A stretch of DNA of 64,000 nt from Litoditis marina (GCA_964036275.1 OZ038440.1:1674001-1738000), one strand, 5' to 3'. Positions 37,394-49,395 are shown, counted from the first letter of the stretch. The notes: a model not told the origin generated them from the letters alone. Translations and numbers: made by a program.

Positions 37394-38294
37394 TAGAGGT
37401 AGGGAGCGAGAGAGAACAGAGAGAGAGCAAAGCATAGAAAATACCGAGAGAGGCACCTTTACAGAAAATATCAGTTGAGCATGAGGCTAGCGACATAACA
37501 TTTTAACCTTATGTCCAAACAGAAACATCTAAAACATATTGATGCCGGGTTTGGTCATGAACGCGGTTCGTGATCACGTTTCCTATTATTGACTCGAAAA
37601 ACATATAGAATCTCTCTAAATGACATGATAAGCGATACGAACGTAATGTAACAAAAAAGATCATATTCGAAAGATCGAGGAACTTTTCATGAAAACATCT
37701 AAGATCCTACGGTCCTTAACGTACCCTATCCTAATGAGCAGGTAAGCACGCGCCGCGACTGAAAATATTGGGAGAGAAGCGGTTCGTACGATTAGAGCAC
37801 GCTTTCCTCGCTTATAGTCACAGCCCGATCGAATACATACAGTAAGTGCAATTTGAACCATATATTAAACAGTTGACAACATGTTAATCTTGCAATATAC
37901 TGTGGATACAAACAAAGACCACCAATATCGAAACCCATATAACCACACTAAATGCATATATTACGCTCTCTCAATAATCAACATAGTTCCTTCAAAATCA
38001 CAAAATTTTGATTCATTCAAACAGAAACATGTTCAGAACAACAGGGTAAATAAGAGAAAACTGAGCATATCACGACTGTAGCGTACTGGAACATAAAAAG
38101 GAACCCTAAAGAAGTTAGGAACTGAGTTGTTTGAGCCAAAACTTACTGGACGTGGTGAATCTCCCTATGGTCCGTTCACTGAGATCTCCAATCGAGTCCA
38201 GACCCTCTTCCTCTTCTTCAGTTGCCGAGGTTCGGAAGTTCATGATCACCGTCTTCAGCGGAGAAACCTCGCGAAATTGGTCGGAATCGGACAT
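32633..38294 (-). CDS. upstream exon module, separate protein or extended reticulon
   Basis: Six exons chain in phase: 38147-38294 (MSDSDQFREVSPLKTVIMNF...), 37120-37244, 36809-36913, 36597-36671, 36182-36277 and 32633-32785. Read to the TGA at 32633 they encode 233 aa, acidic and low in hydrophobics, with EEEEE, QFTTALDNLRSGL, PNAPPTGFEDPATYFG and FPPPVVHLLKRIPGDIDK. The last exon either ends there (VDEA, stop) or uses a GC donor (GAG then GCATGA) just before the stop. In that case it enters the 26446 exon in phase 0 and yields an 811-aa reticulon. The style and MSDSD start match the downstream reticulon N-terminal exons, so I favour one locus, but the boundary is unproven. The first exon (phase 1, A) could also splice directly to the reticulon domain. 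Confidence 0.75.
32786..34650. other. intron of the upstream module
   Basis: No further exon of the minus-strand chain is seen. The plus-strand 34098-34364 frame is lysine/arginine-rich but lacks gene signals. Confidence 0.4.
34651..35011 (+). CDS. candidate two-exon 49-aa gene nested in the intron
   Basis: Exon 34651-34720 (ATG, MVKFRSSIEYREIPKTPTEG...) ends in phase 1 at a GTGAGT donor. Exon 34932-35011 follows a GACTTTCAG acceptor and reads HSAKRKEFCETLGNH... to TAG. The junction makes serine and the total is 150 nt, so the phase is exact. The product is small and basic with two cysteines ten residues apart. It lies opposite to the surrounding minus-strand gene. No family recognised. Confidence 0.35.
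35205..35345 (+). CDS. candidate 46-aa micropeptide ORF
   Basis: ATG at 35205 follows TTCTCGATCAGAC, a possible trans-splice or cis acceptor two bases upstream. The frame (MSSTITVEVPNIRYERSLEK...) is strongly hydrophilic with balanced charges and ends GLU-ALA-LYS-ASN-THR-GLY. It could be a separate gene or a later exon of the 34.65-kb one. Unrecognised. Confidence 0.3.
   Translation: MSSTITVEVPNIRYERSLEKRYIDEKTRSVANKATIASNLEAKNTG
35430..35597 (-). CDS. candidate alternative terminal exon (Ser/Pro-rich)
   Basis: A minus-strand frame with coding-like codon use runs through SPTRSPSSVRFLYPATSG and SHPPSPFSVPKEISDFM to a TAA at 35430. It sits between the module exons at 36182 and 32785. The only phase-0 acceptor I find (ACTAG) is poor. 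It may be an alternative 3' end of the upstream module or an independent small gene. Confidence 0.3.
   Translation of the reverse strand: MEIVVLVCHSSPTRSPSSVRFLYPATSGRNRKSMSHPPSPFSVPKEISDFMEPEE
35900..36103 (-). CDS. candidate 67-aa hydrophobic ORF nested in the intron
   Basis: A frame with a hydrophilic start and long hydrophobic stretches (WFIIPWVPFVTIVILCATL, then NYLVIKFSLPVVLFSL). It resembles the 28138-28380 ORF in size, strand, intronic position and an IIP(Y/W) motif at the start of the main hydrophobic stretch. Chance in AT-rich DNA is not excluded. Confidence 0.2.
   Translation of the reverse strand: MCNNTDIMWKNNGVQFLDHQGFGVKSWFIIPWVPFVTIVILCATLSRILNYLVIKFSLPVVLFSLEI
37311..37390. 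repeat. long (GA)n microsatellite
   Basis: About 40 GA units in the first intron of the upstream module, 65 bp upstream (in transcription) of the exon ending at 37244. On the transcribed strand this gives a long CU tract close to the acceptor. Confidence 0.9.
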
Positions 38295-41200
38295 GGATAG
38301 ATGATTGAGGCCTTCTTTGGACGAAATAGATGGGAACAGCAGTAGATCGAGTAGAAAGAGCAGTTATGATGGGTGTTCCGGTCTTTTGTCGGAGAAGAAT
38401 ATCGGTTTTCCTTTCTAACCGCCACCTGACACATGTGAACGAGAGTAAAAAGCGTGGCAGCCGATCGCAGGAATCTTGCAGTAGAATCTCAAGGATCGAA
38501 GATGATCCTAGCTTTGGCGTCAGAATGTATTCTGGTCATTTGGTGATCGTGAGAACCAGTTCATAGGTAAATCTGCTATAGTGCTGTCTTAGATTGGGGG
38601 AAACGTCAGAAAATGGGAATGTTGCTGCTGAGGAGTTGGTATTATACGAAGTAACTCTCCAATGAAGTGTGGTTGATACAAGTAAATACTAAGAGAATCT
38701 GTTTTATCTCTTTTTGCCGACTCTACTAGAAGTGTGTCATGAGAGAAATAAACTATTAAACTTTTTGTCGCAGTCACTGGCACAATAACTTCACATCCGT
38801 AAAAGTACATTTCACCCAAACGTTTCTTGCAAAAGGTCGAAGATTATTGGTGGAACGGAAAAAAAACTGTCATGTGACATTTTATCGCTATAACTCCGTT
38901 TTTGAAAACAGCTGTTCGGCGCAATATGATCCTCCGTTTGACTTTTGTTTCTGGTAAAGATGGTAAACAAAAGAACAAAAGCACACAGCACAAATAGGAC
39001 TTTTCAGAAACCATTGAAATACATTGTTATTAAGATCAATTATGGAAAAAAATGGTTGTGGTCACACTCTCCTCGTTGTAATTGTGTTGAAGATAGAGGT
39101 TGAAGTCACATTCAGACATTCACGGACCCTCAGAACCACTGATACAAATTCGCACGGATTTACGACAAGAAACATCGTGTAGGTCAAGGAGACACAGACA
39201 AGAGTGAAAAAGACTTTTTCAACTCGTTGCCAGGATCGTACTTGGCAAACTTGCAAAACGAGGATGCAGAACGCGGAGTATAGAGGATGACCATGGCTGA
39301 GTTGTAGTTTGAAAGGGATCAAACAACAAATACAGCGGGATCGGGCAACACCACATAGAGTTGGAATGAGTGCAACCTCTACAATGTAGACAGAAAGAGA
39401 GAGAGCGAGAGAAAGAGAGAGGGAGAGACAAAACATGCAGATGACACTAAGGTATTCGCCGAGTTTCGAGTGGTCATGTGCTTTTCCTCTCAAATGACAC
39501 ACCTTCCTTCCTTCCGTTATCTAATCAACAGGAAACAGCGACACACGTGGCGATGGACATCAGCTGTTTTCAATTTCAGGAATTCAAAATGATCTAGAAT
39601 TGATTTTACCGGACGAAAATGTTAGATTTTTCGTTAACCAGAAGTGGTTTAAGAAAAGTGGAGGGTGAATAAAGCAGTTTGAAATATGAGGACATATTGT
39701 GGTCACGAACCAGGTTGTGTAAAACGAAATTATAGAATGAAACGGTGGTATTGAAACTGAACGTTTTGACTATGAAAAAGCAAGGTCGATATGACTTGTT
39801 ATTCTGTAGAATTGAAGCGTTGCCGAAGCACTTGAACTATGCGCTATTTTCCTATTCATCGTTGAATCAGGTTTTCGCATCAGGCAAAAAAATAAAAAAA
39901 AGAGTTGTCTTTCAAAAGTTTTATACAAGACTTTTCGCTACTGGTCAAAATTAGAACTATTTTGCGATTTTGTAGATAAGATAGAGATCGATAACAAAAT
40001 AATGCCCTCCTTGGGGTTATGTTGTATGGCTGTTGGAAAGTGCATGGATTTGAAATCCGTTGCTAGTGTAAAAAATTGAACCTGTTACAGTAGGTTTGCC
40101 TTCAAAGCTCTTCAAAATAAATGTGTAACCGAAACACAGATAAGGACTGAGAAAGAAGATAGAGAAGACCTTTAGTAAACGGGCAAGAAGGGCAAGCTAA
40201 CAAAAACATCGATCTTTCAGGCGTTCAACCAAAAAAAGGGCAGAACATTGCTGAGAATTGGTTTCGAATCGGAATAGGACCTCTCAATCATCGTTGGCTT
40301 ATCCCAAGGCAAGCGGATACCTGTGTATGTTGCCAGAACCGACTGAGTTTGTAGTTTGATTCCGTTCCTTTTCGGTCGAATTTCGGAAATTATGTCGTAG
40401 ATCGAGATTAAACTACAACTCAGACATTGTCAATCCCTATACTTCTTCCACACACATACGTCGATCACAATTTAGTTCACAGAAAATCTAACTCAACTTG
40501 TTAAGCTAACTCTAAGAACTTTCAGTCTCTTTCAGATAGTTTGATTGATAAAAACTACTACTAATAATAATATCCATAGTCCAACTCAATTTCCAACTGA
40601 CTCGGGAGCTATTCATACCCAAACGCAAACTGGAATGTCTACCCACGATTTCGCAATGGAGCTGGTTGTTTTCGAGAGTTGAGGATAAATACATTTCGTC
40701 ATAAATGAAAATCAGTAGTAGAAACTTAAAAACGTAGAAATGGTTAATATTTTTTGTGAAGACATACAATCAAAATAGTGTTTTTTTACAAGTTGTTTAG
40801 TCATGAAATATAAAACCGGGAGGAAGGAAGGGAGGGGAGGGGTGCGATATTTCATGTTTGCATTATTCTTCCACCATGTACTCTCATGTGACCGGGGAGA
40901 GATATAGAATGGTAAACACAAATAATGGACAACTAGGAGAGACGCAATAATAGAGTAGTTGACAGAAACATAGATTCGTCATAATAAAGGAGTTGCGAAA
41001 CCTATTTGAGAATGAAAAAAAGTTTGAAGAACAGACGGAAACAGATAGAAAAGGTAGCTGTAACTAAAGCCCGGTTTTTATTGTTATAAAATGTTTTAAA
41101 TAGATAGATATTCTTCAAAAATCACAGGGAACACTTTTCGAAAACCCAAATGAGGTCACTAAATTTTGGAAAATCTCGAAAACAACAAATTTTAAGGAAA

Positions 41201-41958
41201 CTATTGACGTGCGTCTAGAATCTGGTCCAAAGCCAGCGGTAAGTTGTTGACAAACCAAAAACAATGGTATCAATGAAATAAGGATAAGTCCTAAAATTTG
41301 GAGACGTTCGATTGGCAACTGGGGTATGAATGAATTGGGGGGGGGGGGGGTGGATTTTGCACTGGTTCGTTGCCCCCAAGAGGCGCGGTCAACCGAAATC
41401 GATTGTCATTACTGGACATGCTTTGCCGGATGAGAGAAAGAGAGGGAGAGACTGCCAATAGCAACCAGCATGGAATAATTAACAGCGAGCTGGTGGCAAA
41501 TACGTGTTCCATGACTAGAATACCCGATATAGCTCACCCATCTGTCGGCAACTACAGTATGAATTTATGTTCCTCCAGTTATTTGGCAATTCGAGTTCAG
41601 TTCACCAGTTGGAACACATTTTGCATGAAACGACAGCCAATCGCAACCAGCATTGCAAAGTATACTGCAAGCTAGCAATAAGTTATATTCCTCGAGGCAC
41701 CTGGACGGTTGAAAAAACGTCCACTTAGTCGATTTGAACAGTCCATCGCCACCTACAGTAGGAAATTTGGTGCTGCAAAGGAACATTTTGACCAGAAAAC
41801 GTTTTCAAACAGTTTTCCCACTCTTTGTCCTGTGCTCTTAAAACTGAAAACGATGAACGCCTCGAGTAAAAGATATGCTTTCACTACAATCACTCATGTG
41901 TCACTCTGAACTCATCATTCAGTTCAATTTCACTAGTGTCCAAGGATAAGTGAAACCT
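38295..41958. other. upstream flank of the reticulon locus, no gene seen
   Basis: The promoter region of the 38294 start should lie at its left end, but I see no TATA box or initiator I would defend. Contents: a GA-rich tract near 39395-39430, a TGTAGTTTGAT motif near 40351, a G-run at 41338-41351, and two similar blocks GCCAATAGCAACCAGCAT (41455) and GCCAATCGCAACCAGCAT (41637). Confidence 0.45.
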
Positions 41959-42031
41959 GAGGCCGTATGCATGAAAGATCCCGGGCCGGGTTGGGATGTG
42001 ATCCCGGGCTCGATTTGTCCCGGGATGGCCT
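41959..42031. repeat. partial copy of the GC-rich GAGGCCGTATGC palindrome
   Basis: Starts GAGGCCGTATGCATGAAAGATCC and continues CCGGGTTGGGATG, matching the left arm of the complete palindromes at 56848 and 62054, but only a short inverted partner follows. It is a half or decayed copy. Confidence 0.75.
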
Positions 42032-42453
42032 GGTATATTAAAAGGAGAGAAGTCATTCTTGGAACCAAAATATGACTCTCAGATAACATAAAAATCTGTT
42101 TCCTTCACAACTCAGGTTATACGACAGGGTTTAAAAACAGTCTGAGGAGGTAGCAAAGACTGTGAGTGGAGCTATTATGAGATTTGGACAACTCAGCCCT
42201 TTTAAACGAGCGCCTGACTGGAACACTGCTTGCATTACCTTCTTAGATGTAGTCTGTAGAACAGTAAAGAGAGCTTGCATTTTTTTTTGTTCTCTCAACC
42301 TTTTGACCAGAAATGCGGATTATTTGAATTGAATATGAGGGAATCACCAGAGCAAGTGAAGTACTATTAGCCTCGTCAAAGAAAACAATTAATTACACAT
42401 AGTTACCGTACTAAGAGCTGCAGTGCTGAGAGCTGTCAGTCTTGCAAGAATTG

Positions 42454-42971
42454 CTCAGCACCAATTCCGTCCACGACAGAATTCGACGAAATCGCCAAAA
42501 CAGTCGAAAAACGGCCCGACTGTCGGGGTGCCTGAATCAGGCCCGACATGTCGCGACGGCGGGAAAAATCTTTTCAAATTCTTGGCATTTCTTCTCAAAT
42601 ATGAGTGAAATTTTCAGCATTCCAAAAGTGTAATGAACAATAAAAAGAGATTTCACTTTTTTTTGATAAATTCCAACATTATTTCGGCAATAGTAGATTT
42701 TCAAATGAATTGGCGTGATTTTGTTTATTCAGAACCATTATGTACTTGATTCTATTGTAATGCCTTTTTGGCCTAAAAAGATGAGAATCTATCTTTTTTC
42801 TTGAAATTCGTGTATTATGAACGTTTATTAATATGTATAATACTATATTGAAGTGATCGGGATGTGTTTACACCTAAAATTGCCGCAAAAGTGCTAATTC
42901 TGAATTTCGTCGCGACATGTCGGGATATGCCGACAGTCGGAATTCTGTCGTGCGCCCCGCGCATCGCTGAG
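42454..42971. mobile_element. foldback element with CTCAGC ends and CGACATGTCG blocks
   Basis: Left end CTCAGC...CACGACAGAATTC is mirrored by GAATTCTGTCGTG...GCTGAG at the right. Inside, CCGACTGTCGG and CGACATGTCGCGACG are mirrored by CGTCGCGACATGTCG and CCGACAGTCGG. About 518 bp in total with a non-coding AT-rich middle. No clear target duplication. Confidence 0.65.
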
Positions 42972-44492
42972 ATGTATTCATTAATAGTATTGGGTAAACC
43001 TTAGATTACCTGGCCGTCTTGGTGTTAATTGACTTCTAACTCAGCTATGTTCTAAACGATCTCGGCCACTAAACTCAGTTGACCTTTTGCCATTGATACT
43101 TCCCAGCTCCGTGACGAGTTCAATTTACAGCGGATTTTTTTTTACGACAATCTCACTGTTTCAACATCGCTTAAATATCATTCAAACTCTGTGATCACCC
43201 TGTAGTTTTAGCTTGTTACATCTTTTTGACACAGAAAAAACTCTGAATTATTTTTGATCTGCTAAGTTACTGTATACATTGCGTATCTCCCCCTCGCATT
43301 TCGCGCGCAACGTTTTCAATCTCAAAGCGACTGCTACGTGCCAAAAGGGAGGAATTTTCTGTTGTGTTTTGAATGTCGATCGTTCGTTCATTTCTCTCCG
43401 CGGCTGTTTAGTGTTCCTTTCCTAGCACAATCTCTTGATCTTTCCATATTTACACTTAAATCATTTGTGCCATACTCTTGATCTTTTCATCTTTACACTT
43501 TTATCATTTGCTATAACAAACACTCCCACAACATTCTTCACGTTTTAATGATGTTGTTTTGAAATTTTGTCCTATATATATATACTGATTATACAGACGA
43601 TGTCTCTGACGCTGTTTTGCTGAATCGTTCTGTTCTGATAATTCGCTTTTCCGAGCTACCGCTGTGCTGTTTCTTTAATTTATTAGCTGTTCCGTGTTCG
43701 TCGTACAATCTGAGGTAAGTTCCATTCTGTTTTGTGACTGCGCTAAGCACGGATGAGCAGGGTTTTAGGTTTAAGTTTTCGTACATCGTTCGTATGTTGT
43801 TAACATGTTAACTGCTAGTGATATCTATGGTTAGAAGCCGTTTCATTCGCAATCACAAGTTCATTACGTGCAGTTTGCTCTCATTAACTATACTCAAGCT
43901 TGCCCAGTCCTTAACCTACTTAGTGCATCCCACCAATCGATCAAGATTCATGCGTTCACACCATTGATCAAACGATCAAAAATGACAGGATCAACGTCAT
44001 AAACTATGCAGACTCGTAGATGGATATCTCAATGTCTGAATAGAACACACCTTGACCGTTTGCAAGCTGTTGCGTTTGCATCTTGGCGAAGAATTTTATG
44101 CTCTATACGTAAATATTCCATATTTTCACAGGACTAGGGACATATATAATATTATACTGCTTTTATACGTTTCGTATTCGTAGGACATGGGCGCTATTTG
44201 TTTTTTTTAATGAACCACACTTTTTTCCACGAATACCACGTTAAAACTGTTGATTGAATTCACGTTTTGAATGGCTTAACGATTACGGTCGGTTATAATT
44301 TCAAAAAGGAAGTATTCAAATTGACGAGAACAATAACTGCTGTCGCCAGCCGGGTAATTCGTAAATGTTTAATGTTTGTTTACGTGTATGATTATATGAT
44401 GTGCGCTGTTGCCTGTTGATTTTATTCCAGGAGTGGTATGATAACGATTGTCCTGTTTTACTAATTTGACCGTTGACTTTTCCAGAAACGAC
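42972..44492. other. gene-free stretch upstream of the plus-strand candidate gene
   Basis: AT-rich, with no exon I would support. It should contain any promoter of the 44.5-kb gene. Confidence 0.4.
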
Positions 44493-44946
44493 ATGACTTT
44501 GATCCGCACCGAAGGTTCATCTGATACTGGTTTGTCTCCCACTTCAAAGATGGCTGGTGCTGACGCTGGTGGTTAGTTAGTTAGTGGTCAGGCATTCGAT
44601 TTCAGTTTTTTAATACCCAAGTTTTGATTCGCTTTTCACGCATCAAAGCAGTAATCAGCTTATAATGCATTATTTTTTCATAATTGTTCTTGCTTCATAA
44701 TTTGTTGGTTCTATTTTTCTCCTCGTGCTATAGTCACATTCCGTTTTGGTCCGGTAAGTTATCTGCTAAGCACGATGTCACATTTATGACTCAAAACTCA
44801 AATCCACAGATACGTAATGTTCAAATAATTATAACAAAAGAGTATTTCTATAATTCCAGTCACGGTGTCTACCTCGTCACCCGCACATCTTCCTTTGGTG
44901 GCCGAAGCTCAGGCTCAGTTGGCACTTCCTCAGCCAAATACTGTCG
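44493..44946 (+). CDS. first two exons of an unrecognised plus-strand gene
   Basis: After a CTTTTCCAG acceptor, the ATG at 44493 opens 26 codons (MTLIRTEGSSDTGLSPTSKM...) to a GTTAGT donor at 44571 (phase 1). An ATTCCAG acceptor precedes 44860-44946 (TVSTSSPAHLPLVAEAQAQL...), which ends in phase 1 at a GTTGGT donor; the junction makes valine. The 55-residue start is Ser/Thr/Ala/Pro-rich and likely disordered. The upstream acceptor suggests trans-splicing or a non-coding first exon. Continuation is uncertain (see 45798-47990). Confidence 0.45.
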
Positions 44947-45012
44947 GTTGGTCATAGTTTTCAAGCTGTTCTCAATCCTATAGCTACAGTCTCGCTCATA
45001 TACTAGTCTCAC

Positions 45013-45186
45013 AGGTAACCTAAAACTGGAATCCGGTTACCGTACAAACTAACGGTAAAAACCACATTTTGCGTTGGAAAAACAGGTAACCGGTTTTTCA
45101 TTTTCGGTTACCGACCGGTTACCTATCGAAGGAACCGGAAAAAAGGTTACCGAAAACCGGGTAGGTTACCAAAAAACCCGGTTACA
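45013..45186. repeat. foldback built from GGTTACC units
   Basis: A dense cluster of GGTTACC/GGTAACC motifs in both orientations, including the exact palindrome GGTTACCGACCGGTTACC. No coding frame. It lies in the putative intron after 44946. Confidence 0.7.
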
Positions 45187-45797
45187 TATAGAATTCACCT
45201 AACAGGCCAGGTCCGATTATTCGATAAAAAGGAGTCGATTTTCAGATGAAATTGAAACACGGGAAAATTAATGATTTTGCTTCGAAAATAGGCAAATTTT
45301 GTCGTTTTCTGTGAAAAAATAGCCCAATTGAGTTTTTCAATAAATTCGGACAATTTTACTGGGGTGTGGTCTCGCTATTCACTAAACCAGATCCTAAAAG
45401 TGTTTGAAAGCATAACCCCTGAAGTATTTGGTGATGTTGTGTGTCGGATGCAATGAATACTTCATACTCCGCCAAGGCCCCTCATAAAAGGGGCAGTCGC
45501 TAACAAATCTTTGTGAAAAGTAGGGGTTGCGAGCTGTTAACTAACGATTTTCATACAAAATCAGCGATAATCGTACGGAAATTAGCTGAATTAGCCGTTT
45601 TGGGGGGTCGCGACACGAGAAAACACGGAGGGGTCGCGAGAATTTTGAAGGAATAAGAGGCCCTTGGCGGTGTATGGAATACTTGTACGATGTACGCAAA
45701 TTTCTAAATGCTTTTCTAGCAAACTGAAAACTTTTCTTTGGCTTGCTCATTGGGATTTCTGCATAGTTTGACAGTATTAAGCGCCAGCCCTTACCAC

Positions 45798-47990
45798 ATT
45801 TTCGATAAGGCAGATTGCTGCGTTCTGTAAGTGGGTGAACATGTTCCAGGATTTCCCGCTGGAAGAAATATATAGAATGGATGGAAATGTACAGTCCTTT
45901 TAACTGTTCTGGTTCAAGTTTGATGTCTTTTCAGCAGTGGTTCCATGTCTTTATCAGAAAGTTCTCGATTGGGGACGCCAGGAACACTTTTTCAAGCTCG
46001 CCAATATGTTTCATACCAATAATTACTAAATAGCCTAGTTTATCCTAGCATGATGTATTTGTTTGGAATAACCCTGTTTGTGTGTGCCATGTTCTTTCGT
46101 GTGGAATATTTCCACGTCCAATGAAGTTTACGTGTTGGCTCATTTTCTTATTTGTCTCAAGCGTGGCCGGTATGTCTGAAAACTCTATAGTAGAACGCCC
46201 TACTTATACTCGCGACTCTTATGAGGTAAACATTTATGGTCATTATCGATGCTATTGGTGATAAAATCGAACACCTGTTCATTTATGTTCCCAGAAACTG
46301 AAACAATTCTTAATACTAAACTGGATCTCCTCCAGGGAATGTGTTATTTTTTTTAGTTTCTGATATATTACATTATACTGTGGTTTGTTCTACAACTTTG
46401 TAAACCTGTTCAATAATGATTCGTTCGAGTTCGCCCAAAACAAAACTTTCGGCCTATCCTATATGTTCGAGAAAGAGCATCTATTCGTGTAGGTCTGTTC
46501 AAGTGGACCTCTGTTTGTTCATTACCTCCCAAACTCGGAAGAAAACCCAAAGAAGGATGAGGACAAGTTTGCTTTTCAGGTATTTGATGTTGAGAAGTAA
46601 GGTGATCCTTTGACCGTACCGTGTATGTCCTTGTTAGATTACAACACTGTCTACTGTAATTTCCCACTGTGCACATCACTTGGGGACAGCAGTCTGTTTC
46701 ATGCCCTACAGTACGATAACCAAATTTCATGCTCATCGAAAGAACTAAGTTTTTTTGGACTATTTTCTTCTCCTCTATCACGAAGAATGTTCATGTTCAT
46801 CAATCGTACAACCAGCATACTTATTTGAACAGAGACGGACAGCGTGGTCAATAATCATGGAACGCATAAAAATCATGCTACGTCAGAATCAGGAGCTGAA
46901 ATTGGTTTCTGAGAGGTTTGCGTTCCCAAAAATAGATTCACCGCATATTTTCACCCAGATCAAGTATGGTTGGGCTGCACTGCTCTGTTCGACAGCCGAA
47001 TGCTTCACACAAGTCATTTGTCAGTCGACGAAGCCCGTTTTCATCTCCAGCACCATAGATGTCCGTGTGGAGGTGATGTTTTCTCAGTTCCTGACTAGAA
47101 TGAATGACGAAAACTAAGGTTATCTTGAACTGAGGGTTCTTTCCAATTAGGAGTTTTAGACTTTTAGATCACCTTCTACATGTTTCGGGCTCTGACTTGG
47201 GCTGGTGAGAAGTGGAGTCGAACTTCCGCTACGGTTTGCAGTTCTTTCAGAATCAAATTTGAAACTCAAGACTTCCGGCAGTATGCAGTCTCTCAGTTTG
47301 GGAATTTTGCTAATTAGTTAATAATTTCACGGTTTAATGTGCTTCCCTTACCCTCTACCGAAACACAGGTATTCCTGTTTGTTCTCAAGAACAACTGTTG
47401 GATTTTCAGGGTGTGGGAGTGACCGTTTACTTGCCATCTTCAGTGTCTCTAGTCAAGAAAAACCAGGCCAAGTATAAAGAGAAAACGTTGGTTTTAGTTT
47501 CATCATCGAAACGTGGGCTGTGCTGTCTCGAATCACACTTCCACGATAAGAAGATTCATGTTGATGTTGCTATCATTTTGTAGCTCCTAATTTTTGAGGG
47601 TCGTTCATTTTCACAGTTGACACCTCCGTTGGCACGTAAACGGTTCAACCGTTTGAGAAATGCTGGTTCCTATTGAATTTGTATCTGTACATCGCTAGGA
47701 TCTTATTATGTAACAAAATCGCACGTGAGAAAACTGACGGCGAGCTCCAACTTTATAGTGTAATTATTAGCCTTCCTTGCTTGAAATTTTCTGAATGTTG
47801 TCGTGTCTTAGGGGCGGTATCATTCCTCCGAACCTTGGAATTGTCGTTTGTGAAGCGGCAGACTTATCAAAGTTTCATGAAAAAGTACAGGTACCGATAA
47901 AGTAGTTTTTCATTCGGATTTTACAGTTTCACAAGTGGTCTTACAGTCTTTGTTTGAGTTCGAGGACTAGTTAGATTTGAGATTGATATG
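45798..47990 (+). CDS. candidate downstream exons, gene or decayed gene
   Basis: Several plus-strand frames look coding. At 45820-45889 KWVNMFQDFPLEEIYRMDGN ends at a GTACAG donor about 46 bp before a TTTTCAG acceptor. Further frames are at 46167-46225 (MSENSIVERPTYTRDSYE then GTAAAC), 46384-46487 (NNDSFEFAQNKTFGLSYMFE), 46833-47117 (MERIKIMLRQNQELKL; uninterrupted), 47408-47583 after TTTTCAG, 47584-47657, 47811-47891 and 47929-47956. The last three chain in phase (RKRFNRLRNAG, AVSFLRTLELSFVKRQ, FTSGLTVFV stop). In several places two frames look equally good and I cannot build one continuous model, so this may be a pseudogene. AATAAA lies at 48288. Confidence 0.3.
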
Positions 47991-48339
47991 AAACCTGGCA
48001 AACACACCATTCGCAAACACTCCTATTATGTTTGACTGTGCCTGTAGTTATGTGATGGGTGTAAATCGGAATTTCTGGTGTGTAACCAGATCAGACTACA
48101 AATCTGGTTTGATCTTTAGAGTACAAATCTGATTTGAACTTCAGACTACAACTCTGATATGATGTTGCTGATGTTATTCTATACTTCAGGCAATTATCTC
48201 AGATGGAATGACCATTTATTGTCAGGGAAATCAGAGAATTGTTCTTACCGAAGACTCCGAAACGACACTCGTTCGAATGTAGATCAAAATAAACTGATTA
48301 TACTTTTTTCGGAACTAACCTCGAATTGAAATAAAAACT

Positions 48340-48617
48340 ATTAATATGAATAACGGGTGTGAAAAAGTAAAGATTAGTTTTGTATGAAACGTGTACAAGA
48401 AATATGAAAGAAGTCCTAGGCTAATCTCGCTCGGTTTTAAATTTCAGAAAAAAATGAATACCGAGTTTTTTGTTACAGAAAAGAAAACTTTTTTTTCTCA
48501 AGAAAAGCGAGATTAGCCTTTTCCTCAAAATATTTTTGTTGGACTCCTTTCATATTTCTTGTATACGTTTCATACAAAACTAATCTTTACTTTTTCACAC
48601 CCGTTTTTCATACTAAT
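48340..48617. repeat. inverted repeat, about 91- and 111-bp arms
   Basis: Left arm from TTAATATGAATAACGGGTGTG to GGCTAATCTCGCT. Right arm from AGCGAGATTAGCC to CACACCCGTTTTTCATAC. The right arm carries extra bases near TTTTTGTTGG. There is no coding capacity. It starts about 50 bp after the AATAAA at 48288. Confidence 0.8.
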
Positions 48618-48788
48618 TGAACTCTTTTTCTATAGTTACGAATTAACGGTTATTTTTGATAAAAATGATATTTTTGAACAATAAGCTAAACAAGGAATGT
48701 GATGAGGTTGTATTGGAGTTTTTAACGGCGCCGCAGTTCAGAATTATTGGCGTAGTTGTAACCTCGTTCAAGTGAGAGCAACTTTTGT

Positions 48789-48867
48789 GCTCCAGGCAGG
48801 AATCGAACCTTTGTTCGCCGTGCGTGAATAGAGCTTTTATCCAATCAGACATGTGAATAGGAGTAAA
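48789..48867 (-). repeat. tRNA-like element
   Basis: On the minus strand it carries a perfect B-box (GGTTCGATTCC) and an approximate A-box (TGTCTGATTGGATAA) about 40 bp apart. I cannot fold a full cloverleaf with a proper acceptor stem. Likely a tRNA pseudogene or tRNA-derived repeat. Confidence 0.45.
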
Positions 48868-48949
48868 AACCAAGCTGTACCTGCCTGTCATGAGTTCATC
48901 ATTGGAAAGCGTCTTCCTACTACACGTTAAACTCTTCTTTCATTTTTAT

Positions 48950-49395
48950 TTTCACGAAACCGGTCTATCCATGATTTTTTGCGAGACCATTTTCGGCCCT
49001 CTCACACGTAATATTCAAATTCTAGACATACCTGAAAAATACGTATACCTCAACTTTTTTATAGCTTTTTAACAATGTAGGAATCTTTGGAATATGTTGA
49101 GCGAAACCATGCCGAGATTTGACGAGGCGGACACTTTTGTCGCCGCCGCCGCCGCCTCCGAGCACGGAAGCAATTTTTGCGAGACGTTGGGCCCTCTAAC
49201 TCGTCTTAACAAATTTTACTTGGGACGTGAACTTAATGTCTTGTAGACGTGTTGCCCTTTTAGAATTCATGCAAATTGCTAGGAAAATGGTCGGCGTACT
49301 TTGAAGAAAAATGTAATAAACTGTTTTGGAATGTCTGCAGACCTCTGAACAAAAACTAATCTACGCAGCGCTCCGCGCTGCGCCGGATTTTTCCC
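48950..49395. repeat. dispersed repeat with GC-rich terminal hairpin, copy 2
   Basis: Contains TTTTTGCGAGAC twice (near 48976 and 49172), a GCCGCCGCCGCCGCC run at 49141, and ends AAACTAATCTACGCAGCGCT followed by CCGCGCTGCG. Related to 30880-31335 and 54340-54710. Confidence 0.5.

Noticed and set aside
45541..45750. Minus-strand 69-codon basic frame
   Set aside because: Falls in GGGGTCGCGA-type repeat-like sequence with no splice signals or protein-like flanks.
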